This document shows positions 33,583-41,402 of a DNA stretch of 64,000 nucleotides, piece after piece. The notes beneath the pieces are model-generated. The model had not been told where the DNA came from, made no database searches, and saw only the letters and a program-made list of their open reading frames with translations. The stretch's first letter is position 1. Every line of letters starts with the position of its first letter. The stretch is taken from positions 1-64,000 of the forward strand of contig JBBSVM010000006.1 of assembly GCA_038046785.1 (NCBI GenBank), written 5' to 3'. The DNA comes from JAHFTW01 sp038046785 (GTDB lineage: Archaea > Thermoplasmatota > E2 > JACPAO01 > JAHFTW01). The translations under genes were made by a program, and so were the position numbers.

Positions 33583-33873
33583 CTACGCCGCGCGCGTTTT
33601 GGCGCCGGAGATGAGGTCGCCGAGCCAGACGCCCAGAATGAACAGCAGCGACATGATGATGGCGTCGACGAGGATGGCGAGGCCGCCCGCAATGGCGAGG
33701 AAGGTCAGGGCCGGACTTCCGGTGAGGGCCGCCAAGAGCGCCAGGACCACCGCTATGACGAGGCCGATGAGGAACCCTTTCCGGAACAGGCGGCCTTTGT
33801 CCTGCTTGCCCCGGGCGAGGGCGCCGTAGGCAAGACCAACGAGAACGATGACGAGGCCCCAAGAGACAGCCAT
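33583..33873 (-). CDS. Small membrane protein
   Basis: A 96-residue protein with three hydrophobic helices: LVIVLVGLAYGALA, FLIGLVIAVVLALLAALTG and a long LTFLAIAGGLAILVDAIIMS stretch continuing into LLFILGVWLG. A basic loop (RGKQDKGRLFRKG) follows helix 1. No known family recognised. It is convergent with the lipoprotein gene, nine bases between stops. Confidence 0.65.
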   Translation of the reverse strand: MAVSWGLVIVLVGLAYGALARGKQDKGRLFRKGFLIGLVIAVVLALLAALTGSPALTFLAIAGGLAILVDAIIMSLLFILGVWLGDLISGAKTRAA

Positions 33874-33968
33874 AGGCGGGCAATCTGCGCTCTGGGCATG
33901 AAGGTTTGCTTGGCGTGTTTTTCTGCCCGGAGGGTCAGCCCTTTGTCAGGGCGTCATGTCCGGAAGAC

Positions 33969-34364
33969 GTGGTTCGCATCTGGCGCGTCCCGCCGCAGTA
34001 TCTGTGCCGCCAACGGCTGCTCGGCCTCCACAAGGAGATTCATCAGGCATTCACGCCGCTTCTGCGCCGCGGTGGCGGTTACTGGAACCACCCGGAAGTG
34101 CAGCGCTACGCCGACAACCCGAAGGCGCTGGTCCGTCTGCATGAGCGGGTCGTCGTCGCGATGAAAGAGCGCGGCTGGAACCATTACAGCCCCGCCCCCG
34201 ATTTCGAGCAGCGCTACAGAAAGTACGCGCCGACGGAGGCGGAGGTCGCCTTCGACCTCGATGACTTGATGGGGCGCTGGCAGCGTGAGGAGAAATGGGA
34301 GGTCTTGGAGCGCGCCGAGGCGGAGCGCAAAGAGATTCTTCGGCTGGGCGTCAAACCCTGGTGA
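33969..34364 (+). CDS. Pyrimidine-dimer DNA glycosylase-like protein
   Basis: A 131-residue protein resembling the family named for T4 endonuclease V, which removes UV-induced pyrimidine dimers. The GTG at 33969 opens VVRIWRVPPQYLCRQRLLGL, matching the family start (a short strand, then a Leu-rich helix), followed by HKEIHQAF, GGYWNHPEVQRYADNP and MKERGWNHYSPAP, the conserved blocks of the cellular members. Small basic or aromatic residues suit DNA binding. A longer form from 33906 would add an unconserved lead. Catalytic residues were not verified against a structure. Confidence 0.75.
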   Translation: MVRIWRVPPQYLCRQRLLGLHKEIHQAFTPLLRRGGGYWNHPEVQRYADNPKALVRLHERVVVAMKERGWNHYSPAPDFEQRYRKYAPTEAEVAFDLDDLMGRWQREEKWEVLERAEAERKEILRLGVKPW

Positions 34365-34557
34365 CCGTCGAAGTCAGGTGCGGTTCCAGGTCGGCGTAGG
34401 CGCCCTCCGCAGCGGCGCGGTCGGTTGTCTTGAGGAGCACCTTGCCGTCGTCGTAGAGGCTCGATTCCACGCCACCTTTGCGCACGATGAGGATGATGCG
34501 GGCGTCCACGACGATGGTGTAGCCGGCCGCGACGACCGCTTTCTTCAGGGCGGCCAT
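34351..34557 (-). CDS. Small conserved-looking protein, function unknown
   Basis: A 68-residue protein from the ATG at 34557 (MAALKKAVVAAGYTIVVDAR), with a predicted alpha-beta-beta-alpha layout: helix, strand (IILIVRKGGVESSLY), strand (DGKVLLKTT) and helix (RAAAEGAYADLEPHL). Its last 14 bases overlap the end of the convergent glycosylase gene. No family recognised; the coding call rests on regular secondary structure and clean frame. Confidence 0.5.
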   Translation of the reverse strand: MAALKKAVVAAGYTIVVDARIILIVRKGGVESSLYDDGKVLLKTTDRAAAEGAYADLEPHLTSTVTRV

Positions 34558-34673
34558 GTCCTGCTTGCGCGCCGGCTCGGGCGTGGCGGTGAAGCCTGCC
34601 GACGTCGAACAGGGACGGAGCAGGACCACCTTTGCATCGAGCGGTTGGTTCTACTTGACGCCGCCGACCCCAG

Positions 34674-34745
34674 CCGCAGATGACGCAGATTGCGCAGATG
34701 GCGTTCTCGTGAGTCTGCGGCATCTGCGCAATCTGCGGTTTCGTC
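34674..34745. repeat. Dispersed inverted repeat, copy B
   Basis: CGCAGATTGCGCAGATG (34684-34700) and its exact reverse complement at 34721-34737 flank a 20-base loop, and the outer arms extend with the same CGCAG theme. It belongs to the same family as 18446-18512 and 47601-47670. Here it lies between divergent genes and would form a strong hairpin. Confidence 0.8.
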
Positions 34746-34784
34746 AGGCGCAAACCTTTACGAGCCAACGGTGTCGCAAGATTT

Positions 34785-35387
34785 GTGAAAGCCGTCCTTC
34801 TTCTCTCGGGCGGCTTCGATTCCCCGGTGGCGGCACGGATGCTTTTGCGGCAGGGCGTCGAGCTGGAGGCGCTGCACGGCTCCTTCGAGCCGGTCACCGA
34901 TGACGCCTCGGTGCGCAAATCCATTGCGCTCGCCCGTGTCCTTGGCCTTCGCCGGCTCTGGGTGGCCAAGATCGGCGAGCATCTCGGACGGGTGCCGCAC
35001 GACCGTGAGGCGCACCGCTACTATTTCCTGCTCCAGAAACGGCTGCTCTACCGCCTCGCCGACAAACTCGCCGACCAAGTGGGAGCCGACCTGCTGGCCA
35101 CGGGAGAGAATCTGGCGCAGGTGTCGAGCCAGACGCTCTCCAACCTGGTGACGCTCGAAGCGGCGGCGCGGCGCCCCATCGTTCGCCCGCTTCTCGGACT
35201 CGACAAGCAGGACATCCTTCGGCTCGCCAAAGAGTGGGGAACGCACGACATCTCAGTCGGCCCGGAGCTCTGCGATTTGCTCGGTCCGCGCTATCCAGCC
35301 ACGACCAGCCGCCCCGACGCCGTCGCCGTCGCAGAGGAGCGCATCGGTCTTGCCGATCTGCCGGAACTGGTCTGCCACACGCTCTAA
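34785..35387 (+). CDS. ThiI-like PP-loop ATPase lacking the THUMP domain
   Basis: A 200-residue protein matching only the adenylating domain of ThiI, the enzyme for 4-thiouridine in tRNA. The PP-loop is LLLSGGFDSPVAARMLL, and GADLLATGENLAQVSSQTLSN is the ThiI-type signature; RPLLGLDKQDILRLAKEWG also fits. The N-terminal ferredoxin-like and THUMP tRNA-binding domains (about 170 residues) and the rhodanese domain are absent. The start is a GTG preceded by an AT-rich CCTTTACG element. It might act with a separate RNA-binding partner or serve another sulfur-transfer role. Confidence 0.8.
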   Translation: MKAVLLLSGGFDSPVAARMLLRQGVELEALHGSFEPVTDDASVRKSIALARVLGLRRLWVAKIGEHLGRVPHDREAHRYYFLLQKRLLYRLADKLADQVGADLLATGENLAQVSSQTLSNLVTLEAAARRPIVRPLLGLDKQDILRLAKEWGTHDISVGPELCDLLGPRYPATTSRPDAVAVAEERIGLADLPELVCHTL

Positions 35388-35408
35388 GTCAGGGCAGAAT
35401 CCGACCGC

Positions 35409-36410
35409 TCAGGGGAGGCGGCGCCGCAGGAAGAACACCAAAGCGGCAAGTGCTGGAACAAGCAGGAGGCCGGCGTCCGGCGATCCCTTCTCGTTCTCGT
35501 AGATGACTTCGCTGCTGGTGGGGGTCTTGGTGGCGGGTGCCTTCGGGGGCGGCCGGCTCGTGGTCGGCCTCGGCACGTTCGGGTTCTTGGTTAGGGTCTG
35601 ACCCGGCTTGTCCTCTTCGTACCAGGGCAAGAAAAGATAGCTCGGCGACAGGGTTGCATTGTACTGAATCTGCGCGAACGCGCCCACCGGCAGCGGCGCG
35701 GTCTGGCCCGCCTCGTTCGTCAGGGTGAAGGCGAGGGCGATGCGGCTCGTCGCGTTCACGGTCAAGTCGAGGTTCGCGACGAAAATCTTGGGCGGCACAA
35801 GAATGGCGGGCGCCACCTGCGACAGCTCGTAGAAGGCGACGTACTGCGCGTAGGCGACCGGGTCGGTGGACGGGTCGGGCAGGACGGGCGGGATGAGCGC
35901 CATCGGGTCGGGCAGGTTGCTGGCGTTGATGGCAAGCGGGATGCTCACCTGCGCCAGGACGATTGGAGGGGCGGGGCCGATGGGCGGCGGAAGAATCGGA
36001 GTGGGGATGGGCAGCGGCACCGGGAGGATGTCCAGGGGGTCGTCGCCGGCCGGAATCTCGTACAGGGTTGCGGTCAGGTTGCCCTCGTAGATGGGCGAAG
36101 GGCCGGGCCAGAGCGCCATGAAGAACGGCCCCTTGAGCTGGGTGGGATGGGTCTCGTTTGCGTCGGTGAGGAACTGCACCGGGACGACGCCGGAGAGGAC
36201 GGGGAAGATGACGCGCGTGGAGGGGGCGGTGGCATTGGGAACGACGGGTTTGAGCGGGTCGTAGAGCTGCAGCAGCCCGTCGTCGGTGACTCCGGTTTCG
36301 GTGTCCGCCAGGAAGTAGAATTTGTAGGCGGGCAGCGCGGAGGCCACGGGGGCGGCGGCAAGAGCCAGCAGCACTGCGAAGGCGAACCACTTCGCCCGGC
36401 GTTCCATCAT
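35409..36410 (-). CDS. Secreted protein with C-terminal membrane anchor
   Basis: A 333-residue exported protein. Signal peptide: RRAKWFAFAVLLALAAAPVA. The mature part is beta-rich with several NxS/T sequons (NAT, NET, NLT), a Pro/Ile/Leu-rich segment (LPVPLPIPTPILPPPIGP) and a Thr/Pro/Lys-rich stalk near residue 280-300. The end, SPDAGLLLVPALAALVFFL followed by RRRLP, is a hydrophobic helix with basic stop, similar in layout to PGF-CTERM proteins but without PGF. A TATA box lies 28 bases before the ATG, which also has a GGAG-type site. Function unknown. Confidence 0.7.
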   Translation of the reverse strand: MMERRAKWFAFAVLLALAAAPVASALPAYKFYFLADTETGVTDDGLLQLYDPLKPVVPNATAPSTRVIFPVLSGVVPVQFLTDANETHPTQLKGPFFMALWPGPSPIYEGNLTATLYEIPAGDDPLDILPVPLPIPTPILPPPIGPAPPIVLAQVSIPLAINASNLPDPMALIPPVLPDPSTDPVAYAQYVAFYELSQVAPAILVPPKIFVANLDLTVNATSRIALAFTLTNEAGQTAPLPVGAFAQIQYNATLSPSYLFLPWYEEDKPGQTLTKNPNVPRPTTSRPPPKAPATKTPTSSEVIYENEKGSPDAGLLLVPALAALVFFLRRRLP

Positions 36411-36433
36411 CGAAGCTCTCCTTGTGGCTTCTT

Positions 36434-36443
36434 CAATAAAAAG
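36434..36443 (-). promoter_or_regulatory. TATA box for the secreted protein at 36410
   Basis: On the minus strand CTTTTTATTG is centred 28 bases before the ATG at 36410, the standard archaeal spacing. Confidence 0.55.
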
Positions 36444-36487
36444 CCTGTTGCGCGAAAGCTAAAACGAGCCAGAATGCGCCGCGCGTC

Positions 36488-37450
36488 TCACAGGAGAGAG
36501 CGCGCCGTGAGGCGGACCGCTTCGGCGCTGCTGTGGCGGGGGGTCCAGCCGAGGGCGCGCAGGCGGGCGGTGTTGAGCCCCATGCGTTTGACGTCTCCTT
36601 TCCAGCCGCCGCCGTCGGCGGTGCCGCCGGTGAAAGCGTGCGTCGGCGCCAGTCCCATTTCGCCTGCGACGAGGGTGGCGAGCTCGACCACATCGATGGC
36701 GTCGCTGGAGCCGATGTTGAACGGGTGGCAGGCGCCCTCTGCGCCGGTCGCAAGAGGCGTGTGGCGGACGGCGTGGACCATGCCCGCCACTGTGTCGGCG
36801 ACGCTGACGTAGCTCTTGCTCTGTTTGCCGTCGCCGAGAATCTCCAAACGTTTGGGATTGGCGCGCAGCTTTGCCACGAAATCCACGATGACGCCGTGCG
36901 TCGAGCGCGGCCCGACGACGTTGGCGAAGCGGAACAGGTGCGCCGTCAAGCCGAAGGTGCCCGCGTACGAGGCGATGAGCGCTTCGCAGGCGAGCTTGCA
37001 GGCGCCGTAGATGCTGATGGGCAGGAGCGGGCCGTATTCCTCGGGCGTCGGGATGACGGAGGCGCGTCCATACACGGTGCTGGTGCTGGTGAAGGCGAGG
37101 TGGCGCACGTTGTGTCGGCGCATCCCTTCCAGAACCTCGTAGGTGACGCGGATGTTCTGGTCGTAATGGGCGAACGGGTCGGTGGCGCCGGAGCGAACAT
37201 CCGGGTTGGCGGCGAAGTGCCACACCGCGTCCATCCCGGGCAGCAGCCGGTCGAGGGTGGCGCGGTCGCCGCAGTCGCCGCGGACGAACGTGATGCGGCG
37301 GCTAGACTCGGCCAGGAACATCTCCTTGCCGCCCGACAGGTTGTCGAGGACGGTGACGACGGCGCCTTCGGCGACGAGCCGGTCCACGGCGTGGCTGCCG
37401 ATGAATCCGGCCCCACCGGTCACCAGGATGCGTTTTCCCGCAAGCTCCAT
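36488..37450 (-). CDS. NAD-dependent sugar epimerase/dehydratase (GalE-like)
   Basis: A 320-residue extended short-chain dehydrogenase acting on nucleotide sugars. ILVTGGAGFIGSHAVDRL is the NAD-binding Rossmann loop; VWHFAANPDVRSG and the catalytic set Ser/Thr-Tyr-Lys in FTSTSTVYG and SIYGACKLACEAL are present; RFANVVGPRSTHGVI and YVSVADTVAGM are typical of UDP-glucose 4-epimerase-like proteins. The ATG at 37450 starts five bases after the flpA stop, so it is co-transcribed with nop5 and flpA, a functionally odd pairing. Exact sugar unknown. Confidence 0.88.
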   Translation of the reverse strand: MELAGKRILVTGGAGFIGSHAVDRLVAEGAVVTVLDNLSGGKEMFLAESSRRITFVRGDCGDRATLDRLLPGMDAVWHFAANPDVRSGATDPFAHYDQNIRVTYEVLEGMRRHNVRHLAFTSTSTVYGRASVIPTPEEYGPLLPISIYGACKLACEALIASYAGTFGLTAHLFRFANVVGPRSTHGVIVDFVAKLRANPKRLEILGDGKQSKSYVSVADTVAGMVHAVRHTPLATGAEGACHPFNIGSSDAIDVVELATLVAGEMGLAPTHAFTGGTADGGGWKGDVKRMGLNTARLRALGWTPRHSSAEAVRLTARSLL

Positions 37451-37454
37451 GGAC

Positions 37455-38114
37455 TCACGCGACCTTGCGCACCACAAAGGCTCTGTGGTCGATTTCGAAG
37501 GGATCCAAATCGACTTGGCGGTCGATGGTGAGGCCCGCGGCGAGGATTTTCTTTGCCACTTCCTCGTAAATGGCTTGGGGCGACTGGCTGACGTTGATGC
37601 TGCGCGCCTTCACGACCAGGATGCCGAGACCGCCCACTTTGAGGAACGGCAGGTTGCGCAGGAAAATTTCGACCTGGTGGCGCTGTGCGATGTCCTGCAC
37701 GAGGGCAGCGACCGGCTGCGCGATGTAGGCGGCGTAGCGCTCCGGCGCCCCGGCGTCGTCGAGGATGGGGACAACGTTGGGACGCGGCTCGATGTTCCAG
37801 AGGAGGTCGCGCACGGAACGCGGCGAAAACTCGACGGCGTAAACGGTGCCCGAGGTGAGGTCGCTGACGTGGCTCACCGTCGTGCCGGAAGCGGCGCCGA
37901 GGTAGAGCACGTCATCCTTCGGGCCGAACCACGGCGTCGTCGGCTCTTTGCGGGCGAGGGCGGCAAGTTTGCTGCGGAATGGGTTCCAGTTGCGGAACTC
38001 GCGCCCCATCGCCTTGCGCAGCTTTTCGCCATACACGGCGTGGCCGGGAACCTTGTTCTCGGTCCAGAGGAATCCCTTGTCATCGAAGCAGCCGGTGAGG
38101 CCAATCGGTCTCAT
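37455..38114 (-). CDS. flpA: Fibrillarin-like rRNA/tRNA 2'-O-methyltransferase
   Basis: Catalytic subunit of the archaeal C/D box sRNP, methylating ribose 2'-OH guided by sRNA. 219 residues. YGEKLRKAMGREFRNWNPFR, VLYLGAASGTTVSHVSDL (SAM-binding), VYAVEFSPRSVRDLL, NVVPILDDAG, VQDIAQ and LVVKARSINVS (catalytic Lys) are all conserved. It lacks the Gly/Arg-rich N-terminal domain of eukaryotic fibrillarin. The start overlaps the nop5 stop by four bases, so both core proteins are made together. Confidence 0.97.
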   Translation of the reverse strand: MRPIGLTGCFDDKGFLWTENKVPGHAVYGEKLRKAMGREFRNWNPFRSKLAALARKEPTTPWFGPKDDVLYLGAASGTTVSHVSDLTSGTVYAVEFSPRSVRDLLWNIEPRPNVVPILDDAGAPERYAAYIAQPVAALVQDIAQRHQVEIFLRNLPFLKVGGLGILVVKARSINVSQSPQAIYEEVAKKILAAGLTIDRQVDLDPFEIDHRAFVVRKVA

Positions 38115-39499
38115 GGGTCACCTCCGCGGCCGGGCGGCTTGGCGGGGGAGTTGTTGCCGCGGAAGGCACCCTGCGGCTTGCGCTTCCATGGCTTGGGCGC
38201 GCCGTAGCCACCCCCGGACGGGGGCGGGCCGCGCGGGCCGTCGCGGGGTGGGCCGCGTGGACCATCGAAGGAACGGGGGCCGTCGCGCGGCGGTGCGCCA
38301 AAGCCGTCACGAGGAGGTCCGCGTGGGCCGTCGAAACTGCGCGGAGCATCGCGGGGCGCACCGGAGGAAGGACCGAAGCCGTCGCGAGGCGGGCCGGAGG
38401 GGCGGTCAAACCGGGGAGGACCGCTCGGGCGCGGACCGTCGAAGCGGGGACCGTCGCGCGGGGGTCCGCGGAAACCGTCCGATGGGGCGCGCGGCGGGCC
38501 GCGGCTCCAACTCTTCGGGCCATCGCGGGGCGCAGCACGCGCATCAAAGCGGCCCGGGGCGGCGCGCCCGGGCGGGTAGCGGCCCACCGGTCGGTCTTGG
38601 CGGGCCGGCATCTTGCGCAGTTGAATGCGCGCCAGGTCGGCATCAAGCTGCGCCTTGAGGAAAACACGCAGGTCGTTCTTGGTGAAGGCGTCCGCTTTGG
38701 CGCCCGTCGCGGCGGCAAGCGCAAGGGCGCGCGCGGTGGCGCCGCGCGACCAAGGCGGGGCCAAGTGGACGAGCGGGTGCTGGAACAGGATGCCGTGCTT
38801 GGGCGGCTTCGTGCCTTCCTTGAGGTGACGGAAGAGTGCTGTCTCGGCGCCAAGAAGTTGCACGGTGCCGGCGGGCCAGGTCGCAAGGCGCGACAGGCCA
38901 CCGCTCAGCGCGATGAGGCGGGCGCCGATGACGCCGCCGACGACGGAGGCGACGTTGGGGGCGACGGTCTCCATGAGGACGACGACGCGCGCCTCAAGGG
39001 CAGCCCAGGAGTTGTGGATGCCTTGGAGCGCCCCGGCGAAGCCTTGCAACACGGCGAGGTCGGCTGGGTCCAGGTCCGAGCCGAGACTCGTGTTGGCTGC
39101 CTCTGCTTGTTTGAGGGCGCCCAGGACGGCCGTGCGGTCGCCGTGCGTGGCGACGAGGGTGGCGAGCTCTTTGGCGTCGGGGACCAGCCGGGTCGCCTCC
39201 GGGGCGTGCAGGGCGTACCATTCGCGCAGCCGCTCGACGAGGAGGTTGGCGGTGCGCACCAGGTCGTCGATGGCGTTGACTTCCTGGGCGAGGATGCGGT
39301 CCTGCTCAGCGTGGCTGAGGGCGAGGGTGCGCCGGGCGCGCAGAAGCGCCGCCTGGTGCAGGATGGCGGGGCTGGTTCCGCCCGGGATGGGCTGCGGCGC
39401 GAAGCGAAGTGGACTGCGCGCCGTCTTGGCAAGCTCCTCGAGGTGGTCGGCCACAGCGGAGACGTCGGGCGCCTTGTCGGTCCAGATGGGGCGGGCCAC
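38111..39499 (-). CDS. nop5: C/D box sRNP core protein Nop5 with Arg/Gly/Pro-rich tail
   Basis: Scaffold that links sRNA-bound L7Ae to fibrillarin. 462 residues from a GTG, with a TATA-like box 28 bases upstream. The coiled-coil part shows VNAIDDLVRTANLLVERLRE and WYALHAPEATRLVPD; the Nop domain shows VAPNVASVVGGVIGARLIAL, GAETALFRHLKEGTKPPKHG and FQHPLV. After about residue 320 a tail of roughly 140 residues is built from GPPRDG-, SFDGPRG- and RFDGPRP-type units, ending in a Lys-rich stretch. Archaeal Nop5 usually ends soon after the Nop domain in a short charged tail. The tail is likely disordered and RNA-binding, like the GAR domain of eukaryotic fibrillarin. Confidence 0.95.
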   Translation of the reverse strand: MARPIWTDKAPDVSAVADHLEELAKTARSPLRFAPQPIPGGTSPAILHQAALLRARRTLALSHAEQDRILAQEVNAIDDLVRTANLLVERLREWYALHAPEATRLVPDAKELATLVATHGDRTAVLGALKQAEAANTSLGSDLDPADLAVLQGFAGALQGIHNSWAALEARVVVLMETVAPNVASVVGGVIGARLIALSGGLSRLATWPAGTVQLLGAETALFRHLKEGTKPPKHGILFQHPLVHLAPPWSRGATARALALAAATGAKADAFTKNDLRVFLKAQLDADLARIQLRKMPARQDRPVGRYPPGRAAPGRFDARAAPRDGPKSWSRGPPRAPSDGFRGPPRDGPRFDGPRPSGPPRFDRPSGPPRDGFGPSSGAPRDAPRSFDGPRGPPRDGFGAPPRDGPRSFDGPRGPPRDGPRGPPPSGGGYGAPKPWKRKPQGAFRGNNSPAKPPGRGGDP

Positions 39500-39523
39500 G
39501 CAGCGACGACGGGGACCCGCCGC

Positions 39524-39531
39524 TTAAGGGA
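39524..39531 (-). promoter_or_regulatory. TATA-like element for the nop5-flpA-epimerase operon
   Basis: On the minus strand CCTTAAGC is centred about 28 bases before the GTG of nop5. The core CTTAAG is a perfect palindrome. The plus-strand start of pgk is some 60 bases away, so it would serve pgk only through a longer leader. Confidence 0.45.
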
Positions 39532-39588
39532 GTCGGGGCGGCGCTTGGAGCCAAGCCTTGAAACGGCTCAGCCCGTCGCGGCCCCAGC

Positions 39589-40779
39589 ATGGTGCGCACC
39601 ATCAAGGATGGACCGTTTGGACCCGGGCAAGCCAACGGAAAACGGGTCCTCGTTCGCGTCGACTTCAACGTCCCGTTGGAAGGAGGCCGCGTCCTGGACG
39701 ATGCCCGCATCGTGGGCGCCCTGCCCACCATCGTCCGGCTGCGCAAGGCGGGGGCCAAGGTCATCCTGGCGAGCCATCTTGGCCGCCCCAAGCCGGGAAA
39801 AGACAACGCCGCGTTCACACTGCAATCGGTCGCTGACCATCTTGCCAAGCTGCTGGACGCCCCGGTCGCCTTCGCCGCCGACTGCGTCGGCCCGGTCGCG
39901 CAGGCGGCCGTTGCCAAGCTCGCCCCGGGCGGCGTCCTGCTGCTCGAGAACGTCCGCTTCCACGCCGGCGAGGAAGGCAACGACCCCGCCTTCTGCCGTG
40001 CGCTTGCCGACCTGGCCGACCTCTACGTCAACGACGCCTTCGGGACCGCCCACCGCGCCCACGCCAGCACGACCGGTGTTGCCCATCTCCTGCCCAGTTT
40101 CGCCGGTCTCCTCATCGAGGCGGAAGTGGCCGCCCTTGGCACGGCGCTGCGCAGCCCGAAGCGGCCGTTCACCGCGGTCCTCGGCGGCGCCAAGGTTTCC
40201 GACAAAGTGCCCATCGTCGAGGCGCTCTTGGAGAAAGTGGACCGCCTCATCATCGGCGGTGGCATGGCGTTCACGTTCCTGGTCGCGCAAGGGCACAGCG
40301 TCGGCAAGTCGCTCGTCGAGACCGACCGCGTGGCCTTGGCGGGGGAGCTCCTGGCGAAAGCGAAGGCAAGAGGCATCGCGGTCTACCTCCCCGTGGATGT
40401 CGTCGTCGCCGATCGCTTCGCCCCGGACGCGGCGCACAAGATCGTGTCACTTCCCGCCATTCCTGCCGACTGGATGGGGCTCGACATCGGCCCCACCACC
40501 ATCCGCGACTTCTCCGCCGCCCTCGCGTCGAGCCGCACCGTTCTCTGGAACGGCCCGATGGGGGTCTTCGAGATGCCCGCGTTCGAGGTGGGCACACGGG
40601 CCATCGCCGAAGCCATTGGCAACGTCCAGGGCACCACCGTGGTCGGCGGCGGCGATTCTGCGTCGGCCGCCAAGCAGTTCGGCGTCGAGGGCAAGATGAC
40701 CCACGTTAGCACCGGCGGCGGCGCGTCGCTCGAGTTCCTCGAAGGGAAAGTGCTTCCCGGGATTGCGGCGCTCGGCTAA
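39589..40779 (+). CDS. pgk: Phosphoglycerate kinase, bacterial type
   Basis: Glycolytic/gluconeogenic kinase transferring phosphate between 1,3-bisphosphoglycerate and ADP. 396 residues. RVLVRVDFNVPLEGG, ILASHLGRPK, LLENVRFHAGEEGND, YVNDAFGTAHRAHAST, VLGGAKVSDKVPI, WNGPMGVFEMPAF and GGGDSASAAKQFG are present in order. The wording of these motifs is that of bacterial PGK rather than of the euryarchaeal type, which has different N-terminal and nucleotide motifs, so lateral acquisition is likely. Its last codons overlap the convergent membrane protein gene by four bases. Confidence 0.95.
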   Translation: MVRTIKDGPFGPGQANGKRVLVRVDFNVPLEGGRVLDDARIVGALPTIVRLRKAGAKVILASHLGRPKPGKDNAAFTLQSVADHLAKLLDAPVAFAADCVGPVAQAAVAKLAPGGVLLLENVRFHAGEEGNDPAFCRALADLADLYVNDAFGTAHRAHASTTGVAHLLPSFAGLLIEAEVAALGTALRSPKRPFTAVLGGAKVSDKVPIVEALLEKVDRLIIGGGMAFTFLVAQGHSVGKSLVETDRVALAGELLAKAKARGIAVYLPVDVVVADRFAPDAAHKIVSLPAIPADWMGLDIGPTTIRDFSAALASSRTVLWNGPMGVFEMPAFEVGTRAIAEAIGNVQGTTVVGGGDSASAAKQFGVEGKMTHVSTGGGASLEFLEGKVLPGIAALG

Positions 40780-41087
40780 CCGCGCGTGACCGTCACGAGG
40801 AACAGGCCAATGGCCACTCCGAAACCGAGCGTCGCCGCTCCGACGGCGGCGAGGGCGCGGCCGACCGCATCGGGGTCGAAGATGGGGGAGATGCCCTGAA
40901 TCAGCGGGAAGGTCAGCGCGAGGAAGAGCCCGATGAGAAGCAGAGCGAGAAGCGAGAGGCTGATGCCGACGCTGCGGCTGCGCCCTTTGCCGTAGTAGGC
41001 ACCAAACAGGCCAGCAAAGAGCAAGGTCGCGGCGAAACTCAGCAAGAGGGTGGAGAGGAAGATGGACTCGACTGCCACTCTGGACAC
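40776..41087 (-). CDS. Small membrane protein paired with an Lrp-type RAM protein
   Basis: A 103-residue protein with three helices (about 7-28, 40-62 and 80-100) and a short loop after the second (PLIQGISPIFDPDAVG). No family recognised. It starts five bases after the stop of the RAM-domain gene and so is probably in the same transcript. The first codon is GTG; an in-frame GTG three codons later is equally possible. Confidence 0.6.
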   Translation of the reverse strand: MSRVAVESIFLSTLLLSFAATLLFAGLFGAYYGKGRSRSVGISLSLLALLLIGLFLALTFPLIQGISPIFDPDAVGRALAAVGAATLGFGVAIGLFLVTVTRG

Positions 41088-41092
41088 GGCCC

Positions 41093-41326
41093 CTAGAACT
41101 TGGTGCCGGTGAGGGTCTTGGTGTCCACGACGCCGTCGATGGAGCGAATCTTGTTGACGATGACGTGCCCCAGCGTGTCGAAGTCGGCGGCCTCGAGCTT
41201 GGCGATGAGGTCGTACTCGCCAAAGAGCGGGTGCAGCTCGACGATCTCCGAGACCTTCAGGAGCGTGGTGTAGACCTCATGTTCCTTGCCCGGGGCGGCG
41301 CTGATGAGGACAAATCCGACAGCCAT
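41093..41326 (-). CDS. Stand-alone Lrp/AsnC ligand-binding (RAM) domain protein
   Basis: A 77-residue protein consisting of only the effector-binding half of Lrp/AsnC regulators: AVGFVLISAAPGKEHEVYTT, then HPLFGEYDLIAKLEAADF and RSIDGVVDTKTLTGTKF. There is no helix-turn-helix, so it cannot bind DNA alone. Such RAM-only proteins may bind amino acids and assemble with full-length Lrp proteins. A TTAAAC-type box lies 27 bases upstream. Confidence 0.88.
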   Translation of the reverse strand: MAVGFVLISAAPGKEHEVYTTLLKVSEIVELHPLFGEYDLIAKLEAADFDTLGHVIVNKIRSIDGVVDTKTLTGTKF

Positions 41327-41349
41327 GTCACGTCGCCACCCCCGGCTTG

Positions 41350-41379
41350 CCGTTTAAGGCTTGACAGCCCGCGTATATA
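41350..41379. promoter_or_regulatory. Divergent promoter pair between the RAM gene and pyrD
   Basis: Minus strand: CCTTAAAC (41350-41357) is about 27 bases before the ATG at 41326. Plus strand: GCGTATATAG (41371-41380) is about 27 bases before the GTG at 41403. Both fit leaderless transcription, and the second decides the pyrD start. Confidence 0.6.
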
Positions 41380-41402
41380 GGGTTGGCAACGGTGGCGGCG
41401 CC

